In this document: positions 17,192 through 25,933 of the stretch, piece by piece
Layout: each line of letters begins with the position of its first letter
Position numbering within the stretch: the stretch's first letter is position 1
Assembly (NCBI GenBank): GCA_031283685.1
Contig: JAITBI010000001.1
Location: 1-33,490, forward strand
DNA from: Puniceicoccales bacterium
Lineage (GTDB): Bacteria > Verrucomicrobiota > Verrucomicrobiia > Opitutales > JAIRKQ01
DNA: 33,490 bases
Direction of reading: 5' to 3'
Made by a program: the position numbers and the translations under genes
The notes under the pieces: generated by a model
Told to the model about the DNA's origin: nothing
What the model saw: the letters and a program-made list of their open reading frames with translations, nothing else
The model's database searches: none

Positions 17192-17842
17192 TTATTTTTT
17201 TGTTATTTTCCCATGTGGTGGAGTAACAATTCCACCGGAAATTATAAGTTTCATCCCATCGGTCACAGACATTTTAAGTTCGGTGACATTTCTTTTTGGG
17301 ATGACCAGCAAAAAGCCACTGGTGGGGTTTGGCGTTGTCGGAACAAACACACTAACGACTGGTTCTCCTATTTTATCCGATACTTCACCTTCAAATTTAC
17401 TGGACAAAAATCCTACGGCATAGCTCCCCTCCTTGGGGTATTCGATGAGAACGGTTTTACTAAAAGCCGCACCCTGATTTGCTCCAAATGTGTTGATTAC
17501 CTGTTTGACCGTTTTATAGACCGTATTAATAAGTGGGACATGGTTTATGAGTTTTTCCGTTAAACCTATGATCATTTTCCCAAGAAATAATTTCGACAGA
17601 AACCCAACGAACACAATGATAATGATTACCAGACAAATGGAAACAGCATTTATTACAAAATACATGGTGGATGTGTTTCGAACACTAGCATTCATCCAAC
17701 AAAACAATACCCTACTGGCCGGAGCCCCGATGTAACGCAGCATTAAATCTATGAAAAATAGCGTTATGCCAATGGGAAGAATCAAGACAATGCCAGTAAT
17801 AAAAGACTTTCTAAGCAAGGCTAACATTAAAATATGGAACAT
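17192..17842 (-). CDS. DUF502 family membrane protein
   Basis: 216 residues. Two membrane spans are evident at about 12-34 (FITGIVLILPIGITLFFIDL) and 60-85 (YFVINAVSICLVIIIIVFVG), followed by the family region with HVPLINTVYKTVKQVI and TPNPTSGFLLVIPKRNV. The function of DUF502 proteins is not settled. A promoter-like sequence ends almost on the first ATG, so the true start may be the ATG at 17827 (MLALLRKSF), which fits the family N-terminus better and would give 211 residues. It is the first gene of the run leading to ybaB, holA and pyrG. Confidence 0.88.
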   Translation of the reverse strand: MFHILMLALLRKSFITGIVLILPIGITLFFIDLMLRYIGAPASRVLFCWMNASVRNTSTMYFVINAVSICLVIIIIVFVGFLSKLFLGKMIIGLTEKLINHVPLINTVYKTVKQVINTFGANQGAAFSKTVLIEYPKEGSYAVGFLSSKFEGEVSDKIGEPVVSVFVPTTPNPTSGFLLVIPKRNVTELKMSVTDGMKLIISGGIVTPPHGKITKK

Positions 17843-17843
17843 T

Positions 17844-17871
17844 ATAATACAAATGCTGCCAAGATTGGCAA
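17844..17871 (-). promoter_or_regulatory. Promoter candidate with overlapping operator-like palindrome (DUF502 operon)
   Basis: On the minus strand TTGCCA and TATTAT are separated by 16 nt. The palindrome TGCCAA-GA-TTGGCA (17857-17870) overlaps the -35 and spacer, a classic place for a repressor. Transcription would begin near 17836, after the first ATG (17842) and about 10 nt before the ATG at 17827, so the mRNA would be nearly leaderless. Confidence 0.45.
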
Positions 17872-17906
17872 CTGCAAAAAGGAAATTTTTATAAAATCAT
17901 TGCTAA

Positions 17907-18086
17907 CATGGTTGTTTACAGGCTATACCTTGGGCTTTTGACCCTCAGAATCTACAAGATTACTCTTCAAAAGATCAATGGGTTCTTTTTCCTCAATCGG
18001 AAAAACTTCTACCCTTGAATCTTTGGCAGGAGCAAGGTAAAATCACTCCTTTTGCCATCGAAGAAGTGGTTATTCTTTTAAGTTAA
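17907..18086 (+). other. Start-less 59-codon open frame, possible remnant
   Basis: After a TAA at 17904-17906 one plus frame stays open for 59 codons to a TAA at 18084-18086. It has no ATG. The peptide (IPWAFDPQNLQDYSSKDQWV, later LNLWQEQGKITPFAIEEVV) looks protein-like but is not recognised. It lies in the gap between two divergent genes. An ATG in another frame at 17908 would give only 36 residues. Confidence 0.2.
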
Positions 18087-18126
18087 CTCTTGATGAAAAC
18101 GTGGGAATTTGTACTTTAGGATAAAA

Positions 18127-19467
18127 ATGGACCTAAAAAAATTTTTGGCAGACTATGTTACATATCAAAGTGTGTCATCGGATTTCACCTTGGAGAATGG
18201 CATGGCTGGTGCCCGCAAATATTTAATAGGTTTTTTTAATGATTTGGCAATCGAAGCTCGGGAAGTAAAATTTGGGAAACATGCCGCCATTTTTGCTAAA
18301 ACGGCCCAAAAGTCTGACAAACCGACCATTTTAGTCTACGGACACTATGACGTTCAACCGGCTGATGATGTGGAACTATGGACAAGCGATCCCTTTATTT
18401 TAACCGAAAAAGATGGCCGTTGGTATGCTAGAGGAGCATCGGATAACAAAGGCTGCCATTCTGCAGTTCTAGTTGCGATTCATGATTTGATGACTACAAA
18501 ACGAGAACTGCCGGTTAATTTGAAGTTCATACTGGAAGGGGAGGAAGAAATTGGTAGCTGCAGCATGCCACAATTTCTACGCAGCATGAAAGATGAATTG
18601 ACTGCCGACTTTGCCCTCGTTGTAGATACTTGTTCGCTGGACAAGGGAAATATCGTCATCACAACAGGGTTACGCGGAATAGTCGGATGTGAAGTGAAAC
18701 TAAAAGGGCAGGACCATGATTTGCATTCCGGGTACGGCGGATGCTTATTAAATCCCATAGGGGCACTTGTTGATCTTTGTTCAGTCTTGCATACCACTGA
18801 AGGGCTTGTCAATGTTCCCGGGTTTTACGATGAAGTTGCCCCTCCCTATGACTGGGAGCGGGAACAAATGAAACATTTACCGATGCTGAATGATGAACTC
18901 AAGGAAAGCCTTGGCATAAAACATTTCAAACTTCCCCACGGCGATTTTTCTGCCGCCGAAACCATACGATTTTTACCAACACTGGAATTCAATGGTATTA
19001 GGGGAGGATTTCAGGGAACGGGGATAAAAACGATAATTCCAAGTTATGCGTCCGTCAAAATATCCTGTCGTTTGGTTCCCAATCAAAATGCCGAAAAGAT
19101 CAAAAATTTATTGGCTGAAACGATTACCAATCTCTGTCCCAAGGAAATGGCATTGGAAATAAAATTTGAACAGACCTCGAATCCATATTTATTCGATGCG
19201 CACGATGACAAAAATGAAATGCTTTCCAGAGCGACAAAAATCGCTGAAGATGGTATTAAATCTACATTTGGCAATCCTCCGCTCTATTTACGGGAAGGCG
19301 GGAGCATAGGATTGGTTTCAATGCTTAAGGAAATATTAGGCATCGACTCCCTACTTATTGGGTTATCTACGGCCAAAGATAATATCCATGCCCCCGATGA
19401 AAGTGTAGAAATTGCAATGTTGGAAAGGGGGAGGAATTTTTTTAGGGAATTTTTTTCCAAATTCTAA
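18127..19467 (+). CDS. M20 family metallopeptidase (dipeptidase-type)
   Basis: A 446-residue cytoplasmic zinc peptidase. The motif LVYGHYDVQPAD holds the first metal-binding His and Asp and is typical of the CNDP/M20A-like dipeptidases. WYARGASDNKG brings the bridging Asp, and EGEEEIGS the catalytic base and metal-binding Glu. DFALVVDT and the late HAPDES (His ligand) complete the site. The central lid/dimerisation domain starts around the LRGIVGCEVKLKG segment. I prefer the ATG at 18127 with AGGA about 7 nt upstream over the TTG at 18109. The PBP2 gene follows after 11 nt, so the two are probably co-transcribed. Substrate is unknown; peptides of wall or host origin are possible. Confidence 0.92.
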   Translation: MDLKKFLADYVTYQSVSSDFTLENGMAGARKYLIGFFNDLAIEAREVKFGKHAAIFAKTAQKSDKPTILVYGHYDVQPADDVELWTSDPFILTEKDGRWYARGASDNKGCHSAVLVAIHDLMTTKRELPVNLKFILEGEEEIGSCSMPQFLRSMKDELTADFALVVDTCSLDKGNIVITTGLRGIVGCEVKLKGQDHDLHSGYGGCLLNPIGALVDLCSVLHTTEGLVNVPGFYDEVAPPYDWEREQMKHLPMLNDELKESLGIKHFKLPHGDFSAAETIRFLPTLEFNGIRGGFQGTGIKTIIPSYASVKISCRLVPNQNAEKIKNLLAETITNLCPKEMALEIKFEQTSNPYLFDAHDDKNEMLSRATKIAEDGIKSTFGNPPLYLREGGSIGLVSMLKEILGIDSLLIGLSTAKDNIHAPDESVEIAMLERGRNFFREFFSKF

Positions 19468-19478
19468 AGTTAGAAGGC

Positions 19479-21368
19479 ATGCGAACCATTACCCATTTTC
19501 ACAGATTGAGGAACAATCGCATAAAAATGTTTTATATGCTAGCAGTGCTAGTATTTGCCTACCTAATCTGTGGACTTTTCTATCGTCAAATTATTCAGCA
19601 TAGATATTTCCTCCAGAAGGAAAATCGTCAAAATTCCCGGCGAATCGTCATACCCGGCATGCGAGGGAATATTTACGACAGAAATGGCATATTGTTGGCA
19701 GGACATAGAAGTATTTTTTCCATTAATCTATATTTGCATGAATTACATGATGAATTCAGAAAAGCATACCTAAAACGTGCAAATGCTTTGCGACAGAATA
19801 ATGTTAAATTTAACGCAAAAAAGCTACGCCGTGATAGCAGGGTCGATGTTATCAAAAAATACCTAGATGCCATCAATGAAACGACAGGAGCGAACTACGT
19901 AGTTTCAGGCGAGGCAATAGAAAAGCATTTGGCTCAAAAGTTTTTGTTACCTATGAAGATCGATGGCGATGTTTCCCAGGCGGTCTATGAAAGATTAATG
20001 TATGTTCTGCCGAAAAATTCTCCCGTGCAGCTATCCATGGACGAGGTAAGGTATTATCCGTATGGAGATTTTGCATGTCACGTCATTGGACATGTGGCGA
20101 TGGATGAGTACCGTGGACAATCTTCCGGAGAAAAGATTAAAACATTTACTACCAAATGCCAAATGGGAAAATCAGGGATCGAACTAGGAGCAGACAATGT
20201 TTTGCATGGGATACCCGGCTATGAATTATGGCAGATTGATACCCTTGGAATGGCGAGAACTTTGCTAAAATCTGAAAATCCTAGGCATGGTAATTCCATA
20301 CGGCTTAGCATCGATAAAAATTTACAAGATGTGGTCGAAGGTGCTCTCGGGGATAATCGGGGCTGTGCAATTGTAATGAATGTGCGAAGCGGTGAAATCC
20401 TGGCAATGGCAAGCAAACCATCCTACGACATAAATTTGTTAGTTCCAAAAATTTCCCATGATGCCTATAATCAGATAACTTCAAAAGGTAGCTGGTTGAA
20501 TTTGGCAACCCAGGGGAAATTTCCCCTGGGTTCCGTGTTTAAACTAGTTTCGTCCATAGCATTTTTACAGTCCGGTGAAGTGCTAAGAACAGATTCCGTT
20601 TTTTGTTCAGGAGTAACGGAAGTTGGTGGTAGGAAATTTACCTGCAAAAATCATACAAGCAATATTGACATAACATTTAAGGACGCCATCGCAAGAAGCT
20701 GTAACACTTTTTTCTATGAAAATGCAAGGAAGGTAAAAAAGGATAGGCTAATTAAGACCGCAATTGAACTGGGTTTTTCCGAAAAAACTGGCATTGAATT
20801 ACCCCATGAAGGTAAAGGTTTTGTTCCAACCGAAGCGTGGAAAAAAACTCGAGGTTTCGGAAGTTGGGTGTGCGGAGATACCCTTAATTTATCAATAGGC
20901 CAAGGATATTTGCTTGTTACTCCCATTGAGGTTTGCTGTTTTACTTCTTCAATTGCGGCAAACAGACTGCGAACAAAACCGACAATTTTTTTCAATGGGA
21001 ACTGTGGCAATCTGCCCAATCACCTATCTCTTGGTCTAGATGAGATGGATTACAATTTCCTAGTCAATGCGATGGTCGAGGTTGTAGAAAATCGATCGGG
21101 TAAACATGCCAAAGTAGAAAATTTAAAAGTTGCAGGAAAAACGGGAACAGCACAATTCTTCGACCATGGAGAAAAAAGAAATCTGGCATGGTTCACTTGC
21201 TTTGCTCCCGTCGGCGACCCTGAAATTGCCGTTACCATCATGGTCCAGGAAAAAAGTAAATATGACTCCTACTGGGGAGGAACAAAAGCCGCTCCCATAG
21301 CAAAAAAAATCGTTGCGGAATATTTTACGAAGAAACAAATTTCCATCCCCAGAGATGCTTCTCTGTGA
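19479..21368 (+). CDS. mrdA: Penicillin-binding protein 2 (elongation transpeptidase)
   Basis: 629 residues. One N-terminal membrane span (about 17-37) is followed by the PBP dimerisation region with the hallmark RGNIYDRNGILLA (62-74). The transpeptidase domain has all three motifs: SVFK (S352-K355), SCN (407-409) and KTGTAQ (554-559). PBP2 cross-links peptidoglycan during cell elongation together with RodA and MreB. Valine replaces the more usual threonine in the first motif, which is tolerated. The codons just before the active-site serine form a perfect 26-bp palindrome. No rodA or mreC/D gene is adjacent; upstream is the M20 peptidase, 11 nt away. An AGAAGG lies close upstream of the ATG. 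Confidence 0.95.
   Translation: MRTITHFHRLRNNRIKMFYMLAVLVFAYLICGLFYRQIIQHRYFLQKENRQNSRRIVIPGMRGNIYDRNGILLAGHRSIFSINLYLHELHDEFRKAYLKRANALRQNNVKFNAKKLRRDSRVDVIKKYLDAINETTGANYVVSGEAIEKHLAQKFLLPMKIDGDVSQAVYERLMYVLPKNSPVQLSMDEVRYYPYGDFACHVIGHVAMDEYRGQSSGEKIKTFTTKCQMGKSGIELGADNVLHGIPGYELWQIDTLGMARTLLKSENPRHGNSIRLSIDKNLQDVVEGALGDNRGCAIVMNVRSGEILAMASKPSYDINLLVPKISHDAYNQITSKGSWLNLATQGKFPLGSVFKLVSSIAFLQSGEVLRTDSVFCSGVTEVGGRKFTCKNHTSNIDITFKDAIARSCNTFFYENARKVKKDRLIKTAIELGFSEKTGIELPHEGKGFVPTEAWKKTRGFGSWVCGDTLNLSIGQGYLLVTPIEVCCFTSSIAANRLRTKPTIFFNGNCGNLPNHLSLGLDEMDYNFLVNAMVEVVENRSGKHAKVENLKVAGKTGTAQFFDHGEKRNLAWFTCFAPVGDPEIAVTIMVQEKSKYDSYWGGTKAAPIAKKIVAEYFTKKQISIPRDASL
20507..20532. repeat. Perfect 26-bp palindrome inside mrdA
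   Basis: The half-site AACCCAGGGGAAA (20507-20519) is followed directly by its exact reverse complement (20520-20532), with no spacer. It encodes TQGKFPLG, right before the active-site serine of PBP2. By simple expectation, a perfect 26-bp palindrome would arise by chance in about 1 of 2,000 windows of this size. Confidence 0.95.
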
Positions 21369-21704
21369 GCTATAATCAACTAATAATCCACCAACATGGT
21401 CTATCATTTTATTGCAACGGTTTATTTTTCGCTAGGATTTGAATGACTTTATTTCCCCTTTATACTTTTTAGTGATACGGGAAAAAACTGAGAGACTTCC
21501 CGAGAAAGGAGATTTTTCCCTCCATATAGAAACTCCTGACCAAAACTAAAGCTAATACAATCTCTCCATGACACTGCGAGTTAGAATGATGCCACCATGT
21601 CTTTTTAAGTCAAGTGAGTTTTGAATTTTATTTCACCGTGCATAATTTGCAGAGAGACTTTACTTGCAAGCCATGGGAAAATTTTTATCTAGTGCACCAA
21701 TTCT
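21369..21704 (+). promoter_or_regulatory. 336-base leader region upstream of pheT with a promoter candidate
   Basis: No gene is seen. TTGAAT (21439-21444) and TATACT (21461-21466) are 16 nt apart and make a good promoter candidate. A hairpin CGGGAA (21478-21483) / TTCCCG (21497-21502) follows just downstream of the expected transcription start, with a second short GGAG/CTCC pair after it. This leaves a leader of about 230 nt before the pheT ATG. I see no Phe-rich leader peptide and no T-box signature. The leader could hold a structured regulator, but this is conjecture. Confidence 0.45.
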
Positions 21705-24134
21705 ATGAAAGTAAGTACAAAGTGGTTGAGGAAGTATTTGGACATAAGGATTGGAGAAGAAGAGCTTTGTGAAGTTTTTACCAGCATTGGGCTAGAAGTT
21801 GAAGGGATTGAACACCTTGGAACTGCCAGGCAAAAAACACTCGTCGTAGGGGAAATTAAAGAAATTCGACGGCACCAAAATGCCGATAAATTGTCGGTGT
21901 GTATGGTGTGCGTCGGTCCAAATGATAACCGGCAGATTGTTTGTGGAGCAAAAAATTTTAAATTGAACGACCATGTTCCCGTTGCACTGCCTGGAACAAT
22001 ATTGCCTGGAGATTTTAAAATCAGCAAAAGTAACCTGCGTGGAGTTAATTCCGATGGAATGATGTGCAGTGGGAAAGAGCTCGGTTTGGGCGAAGATCAT
22101 TCCGGTCTATTGATTCTCGAACCAAGTACACTCATTGGAACATGTCTTCATGATGCCATTGACGTCAATTGGGATACCATTTTCGATCTATCGTTGACTG
22201 CAAACCGAGGAGATTGTCTAAGCCACATTGGAATTGCACGGGATTTGGCAGCAAAATTAAACCTGGTATTGAAGCTTCCACAGATCCATGGAGTTGAAGT
22301 TTCTGAAAGGGAAAGGCCGCAGGGCCATTTTTTGAAAAAAATCTCCATTGAAACCGACAATTGCAGATGCTATTCGGCCATTTGCATAAAGAATATTGAA
22401 ATCGGAGATAGCCCCGATTGGATGAAGCATGATCTCGCGGCCGTTGGGGTGAGGTCTATTAGTAATGCAGTGGACATTGGCAATTGGGTAATGATGGAAA
22501 CGGGGCAGCCGGTACACATTTTTGATGCAAAAAAAATCCGAGGAAACCAACTAACCATCAGGCAAGCTAAGGATGGGGAAATTATCATCTCCCTTGATGG
22601 GCAAAAAAGAGTATTAAGCGATGATATGGTTGTAATTTGTGACGCGGAACGTCCGCTTGTTATTGCGGGAATCACCGGTAGCATAGATGCGGAAGTCGAT
22701 GGCAATACGACGGATATTTTGATAGAAAGTGCCTATTTCAATCCGGACAACATAAGAAAGTCCGCAAAGACTCTAAATGTTTCCACGGAGAGCTCCCATA
22801 GGTTTTCCCGGGACATTGACAAAGCAAATATTGCGAATTATGGAGTGCGGGTAGCAAATTTGATAACGGAAATCTGCGGAGGTGAAATTGTTTCATCCTG
22901 TTGGAAAGTAGATAATTTAGAAAAGAAAAATATAACTATCGACTTTCAGCCATCGTCGATAGAGGAAATATGTGGATTTGCTGTCCCTCTCGAAATTGCG
23001 GAAAATATTTTAATAAAACTTGGATTTTCTATCGAAAAATCAAATGCAGAGAATTGGAAGATAACAGTGCCAGCGCATCGACCGGATATAGCTTGTGTGC
23101 CTGACATCGTGTCCGAATGTCTGAGGATATATGGTACGGATAAAATTCCAACAACGCCTACGAAATGTACCGGTATCCAGCATGAATCGGACCGTTCGGC
23201 GGTATTCTGTCAAAATGCGAGCAACTATTTCTCCGATCAGGGATTTTTCGAGTGCTATAATTTCGCCCTTCGCAATGGCAATAAAATGGAAAATTTGTTT
23301 GGAAAAAATTCTGCCGTATCTATGCGGAACCCTTTCAACGCCGATCAAAACTGCTATAGGAACTCGTTAATTCCCGGATTGTTGGATGCCGTTAAATTTA
23401 ACACCCAGAATGGCAATTCAGATATTAAATTTTTCGAAACGGGGCATGTTGTACTAAGGATCGATGAAAAGTTTAATGAATGTTTGGCCATTGGTTGCGT
23501 AATGCCAATAAAACCGTTGGAACGTTCATGGCAACCAATAGAAGCGGAAGATTTTTATGATGTTAAGGCTTTGATTTTGCCGATTTTAAAAAACTTCTCT
23601 CAGCGGCTAGCGCAATTTGATCCAATAAAAATTAGTAACATTTGGCAACCAGAACATGCGGCTTGTTGTGGATTTTTAAACCGTGAAAAATTTCAAGCGA
23701 CATGCGGATTTCTCAATGTGAATTTAACCAAAGACTTTGATATCAAACAACATGTTCTTGCTGCCGAAATAATAATACATCCCTCTATTTTTGGTAGAAA
23801 ACCTGAAAAGGTTTCCCATAAGCCATTCAGCCAATTCCCTCGCATATCAAAGGATCTATCCCTCATAGTAAAGCTTGATGAGCCTGCTTCCAATGTTGAA
23901 AATAAAGTAATGAAAGCTGCCAAAAAGAATATTTCGAATGACGTCTTCATAGAATCGATCAGAGTTTTTGATGTTTACCAGGGCAAAGAAATTCCAGGCG
24001 GTACAAAAAACATTGGCCTAACAATAAATTATCGTTCCAATGGTAGAACACTGATGGATTCCGAGATACAAGTGGCATTTAATGCCATGCAATCGGAAAT
24101 TGAAAAATCATATGAGATAAGGAAACAATCATGA
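21705..24134 (+). CDS. pheT: Phenylalanyl-tRNA synthetase beta subunit
   Basis: 809 residues, the full-length bacterial beta subunit. It begins MKVSTKWLRKYLDI and carries the EMAP-like tRNA-binding domain (about 40-155, with HQNADKLSVCMVCVG and VCGAKNF). The B3/4 editing domain (about 210-380, with GVRSISNAVDIGNWVMMETGQ split around 245-265), the B5 domain (about 400-475), the catalytic-like domain with FFETGHV, and the C-terminal FDX-ACB anticodon-binding domain (about 710-808, FSQFPRISKDLSLIV) follow in order. The alpha subunit gene pheS, commonly just upstream, is not here; PBP2 is. The stop overlaps the gatC start in ATGA. Confidence 0.97.
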   Translation: MKVSTKWLRKYLDIRIGEEELCEVFTSIGLEVEGIEHLGTARQKTLVVGEIKEIRRHQNADKLSVCMVCVGPNDNRQIVCGAKNFKLNDHVPVALPGTILPGDFKISKSNLRGVNSDGMMCSGKELGLGEDHSGLLILEPSTLIGTCLHDAIDVNWDTIFDLSLTANRGDCLSHIGIARDLAAKLNLVLKLPQIHGVEVSERERPQGHFLKKISIETDNCRCYSAICIKNIEIGDSPDWMKHDLAAVGVRSISNAVDIGNWVMMETGQPVHIFDAKKIRGNQLTIRQAKDGEIIISLDGQKRVLSDDMVVICDAERPLVIAGITGSIDAEVDGNTTDILIESAYFNPDNIRKSAKTLNVSTESSHRFSRDIDKANIANYGVRVANLITEICGGEIVSSCWKVDNLEKKNITIDFQPSSIEEICGFAVPLEIAENILIKLGFSIEKSNAENWKITVPAHRPDIACVPDIVSECLRIYGTDKIPTTPTKCTGIQHESDRSAVFCQNASNYFSDQGFFECYNFALRNGNKMENLFGKNSAVSMRNPFNADQNCYRNSLIPGLLDAVKFNTQNGNSDIKFFETGHVVLRIDEKFNECLAIGCVMPIKPLERSWQPIEAEDFYDVKALILPILKNFSQRLAQFDPIKISNIWQPEHAACCGFLNREKFQATCGFLNVNLTKDFDIKQHVLAAEIIIHPSIFGRKPEKVSHKPFSQFPRISKDLSLIVKLDEPASNVENKVMKAAKKNISNDVFIESIRVFDVYQGKEIPGGTKNIGLTINYRSNGRTLMDSEIQVAFNAMQSEIEKSYEIRKQS

Positions 24135-24430
24135 AAGATAAAAGTTTTGACCATAGTGTGCACATCGAAAATATTGCAATGTTGGCACGTATTCATTTGA
24201 CAAACCAGGAACGGCAAGGCCTGGCGAAAAGCCTGGATGAGATTTTGGGATACTTTGATAAGCTCAGAATGGTGAATGTCGAAGGCGTAGAACCATCAGC
24301 CCATGTATTCCAACTTTATAATATTCTCCGGGGTGATGAAGTTGGAACTTCATTTGATGCAAAGACCGCACTACAAAATGCTCCTAAACAAAGAAATAAT
24401 CAGGTCATAGTACCAAAAGTCGTGGAATAG
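24131..24430 (+). CDS. gatC: Asp/Glu-tRNA amidotransferase subunit C
   Basis: 99 residues. The family pattern is visible: an N-terminal ENIAMLARIHLTNQE helix (in the family typically 'xxVxxlAxLxLxxeE'), a helical middle with SLDEILGYFDKL, and the VEPSAHVF turn followed by LRGDEV. GatC wraps around GatA and stabilises the GatCAB complex, which converts Glu-tRNAGln or Asp-tRNAAsn to the amide form. The start overlaps the pheT stop by 4 nt and gatA follows after 8 nt. GatB is not in the window. Confidence 0.93.
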   Translation: MKDKSFDHSVHIENIAMLARIHLTNQERQGLAKSLDEILGYFDKLRMVNVEGVEPSAHVFQLYNILRGDEVGTSFDAKTALQNAPKQRNNQVIVPKVVE

Positions 24431-24438
24431 GGAAAACC

Positions 24439-25905
24439 ATGGATCGAGAAATTTTTTATCAATCAGCGTCTGTGTTGGACAATCTATTAGATTCCGGGAA
24501 GCTAACATCCGTTGAATTGACGAAGGCTGTTATCGAAAGGACAAAATCAATTGATGGCAAACTACATGCTTTCATTTCCTTTGACGAAGAAAAGACGTTA
24601 AATGAAGCAGTCCAATCTGACATGCGGCGAAAAGCAGGTAAAAAGTTGAGCAACTTAGATGGCGTCCCAGTGGGGATAAAAGATCTTATTTCAGAACGGG
24701 GGCAGCCGCTCACCTGTGGGTCGAAAATCCTGGGCGGATACATTTCGCCCTATGATGCAACGGTGATAGAACGTATGCGCAGTGCCGGATGTGTACTGTG
24801 GGGCCGCCTCAACATGGATGAGTTTGCCATGGGATCGTCCAATGAAAATTCCTACTACGGCAAGGTTGCAAATCCATGGGATATTTCGCGGGTGCCTGGA
24901 GGAAGTAGCGGAGGTAGTGCCGCTGCGGTAGCATCCGGGGAAACGATCTTAGCTCTTGGAAGTGACACGGGGGGATCCATTCGCCAACCAGCAGCATTTT
25001 GTGGTATAGTTGGCCTTAAACCGACCTACGGAGCGGTTAGCCGCTATGGGCTCGTTGCATTCGCCAGCTCCCTCGACCAGATAGGTCCAATGGGACGTTC
25101 CATTGAAGATGTCGCCACATTATTTCATGTCATCTCTGGACACGATGATAAGGATTCGTCTAGCTATCTGGTCGATAAAACAAACCATAGCATCGAGTCC
25201 GTGAAAAATAAAAGAATCAAAACCATTGGCATTCCTAGCGAATATTTTGGAGAAGGACTGGATCCCGAAATTCGGCAGGTGATCGAAGATGCCATCAATT
25301 TTTATAAAAATGCTGGCCATATGATCAAAGAAGTCTCACTGACCATGACTGAATATACCATGGCGGTTTATTACGTCATTGCAACCGCCGAAGCGTCGTC
25401 AAATTTGGCACGATTTGATGGTGTTAGATACGGCTACCGTTCTGAAAATGCAAAGGATGCTATCGATCTTTACTATAAAACCCGTGGAGAAGGTTTTGGT
25501 TCTGAAGTTAAGCGGAGGATCATGCTCGGAACCTATGTGCTCAGCAATGAAAATTTCGAATCCTATTACCTGCGAGCACAAAAGGTACGAACCTTGATCA
25601 GAAATGACTTCATGGAAGCTTTGGAAAATGTCGACCTATTAATTACTCCTGTAACTCCGAGCCCGGCATTTAAAATTGGGGAAAAATCTGCCGATCCATT
25701 GCAAATGTATCTGAGCGATATTTATACGATATCCATAAATCTAGCTGGTCTCTGCGCCCTGTCTCTTCCCTGTGGATTATCCTCCAATGGCCTACCAATA
25801 GGACTCCAGGTGATAGGCAAACCTTTTCATGAGCATGAAGTTTTGTCGCTGGGATATGAATTTGAACAGGCCCATGATTTTAAAAACATGCACCCAACCA
25901 TTTAA
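24439..25905 (+). CDS. gatA: Asp/Glu-tRNA amidotransferase subunit A
   Basis: 488 residues, full length for the amidase-family subunit that frees ammonia from glutamine for tRNA amidation. The Ser-cisSer-Lys triad is present: K81 in PVGIKDL, the cis-serine in PGGSSGGSAAA (about 153-163) and S180 in GSDTGGSIRQPAAF. Other hallmarks are NMDEFAMGSSNE and LKPTYGAVSRYGLVAFASSL, which mark GatA rather than generic amidases. It is preceded closely by gatC; GatB must be encoded elsewhere. Presence of GatCA indicates an indirect route for Gln- and/or Asn-tRNA. A small CACC/GGTG hairpin lies in the 28-nt gap before the convergent mnmE. Confidence 0.97.
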   Translation: MDREIFYQSASVLDNLLDSGKLTSVELTKAVIERTKSIDGKLHAFISFDEEKTLNEAVQSDMRRKAGKKLSNLDGVPVGIKDLISERGQPLTCGSKILGGYISPYDATVIERMRSAGCVLWGRLNMDEFAMGSSNENSYYGKVANPWDISRVPGGSSGGSAAAVASGETILALGSDTGGSIRQPAAFCGIVGLKPTYGAVSRYGLVAFASSLDQIGPMGRSIEDVATLFHVISGHDDKDSSSYLVDKTNHSIESVKNKRIKTIGIPSEYFGEGLDPEIRQVIEDAINFYKNAGHMIKEVSLTMTEYTMAVYYVIATAEASSNLARFDGVRYGYRSENAKDAIDLYYKTRGEGFGSEVKRRIMLGTYVLSNENFESYYLRAQKVRTLIRNDFMEALENVDLLITPVTPSPAFKIGEKSADPLQMYLSDIYTISINLAGLCALSLPCGLSSNGLPIGLQVIGKPFHEHEVLSLGYEFEQAHDFKNMHPTI

Positions 25906-25933
25906 AAAAGCACCAGGGTGTTGAAATATAATC

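Noticed and set aside
24131-25905. Absence of gatB beside gatCA as a sign of a partial pathway
   Set aside because: gatB is often encoded away from gatCA; absence from this window says nothing about the genome.
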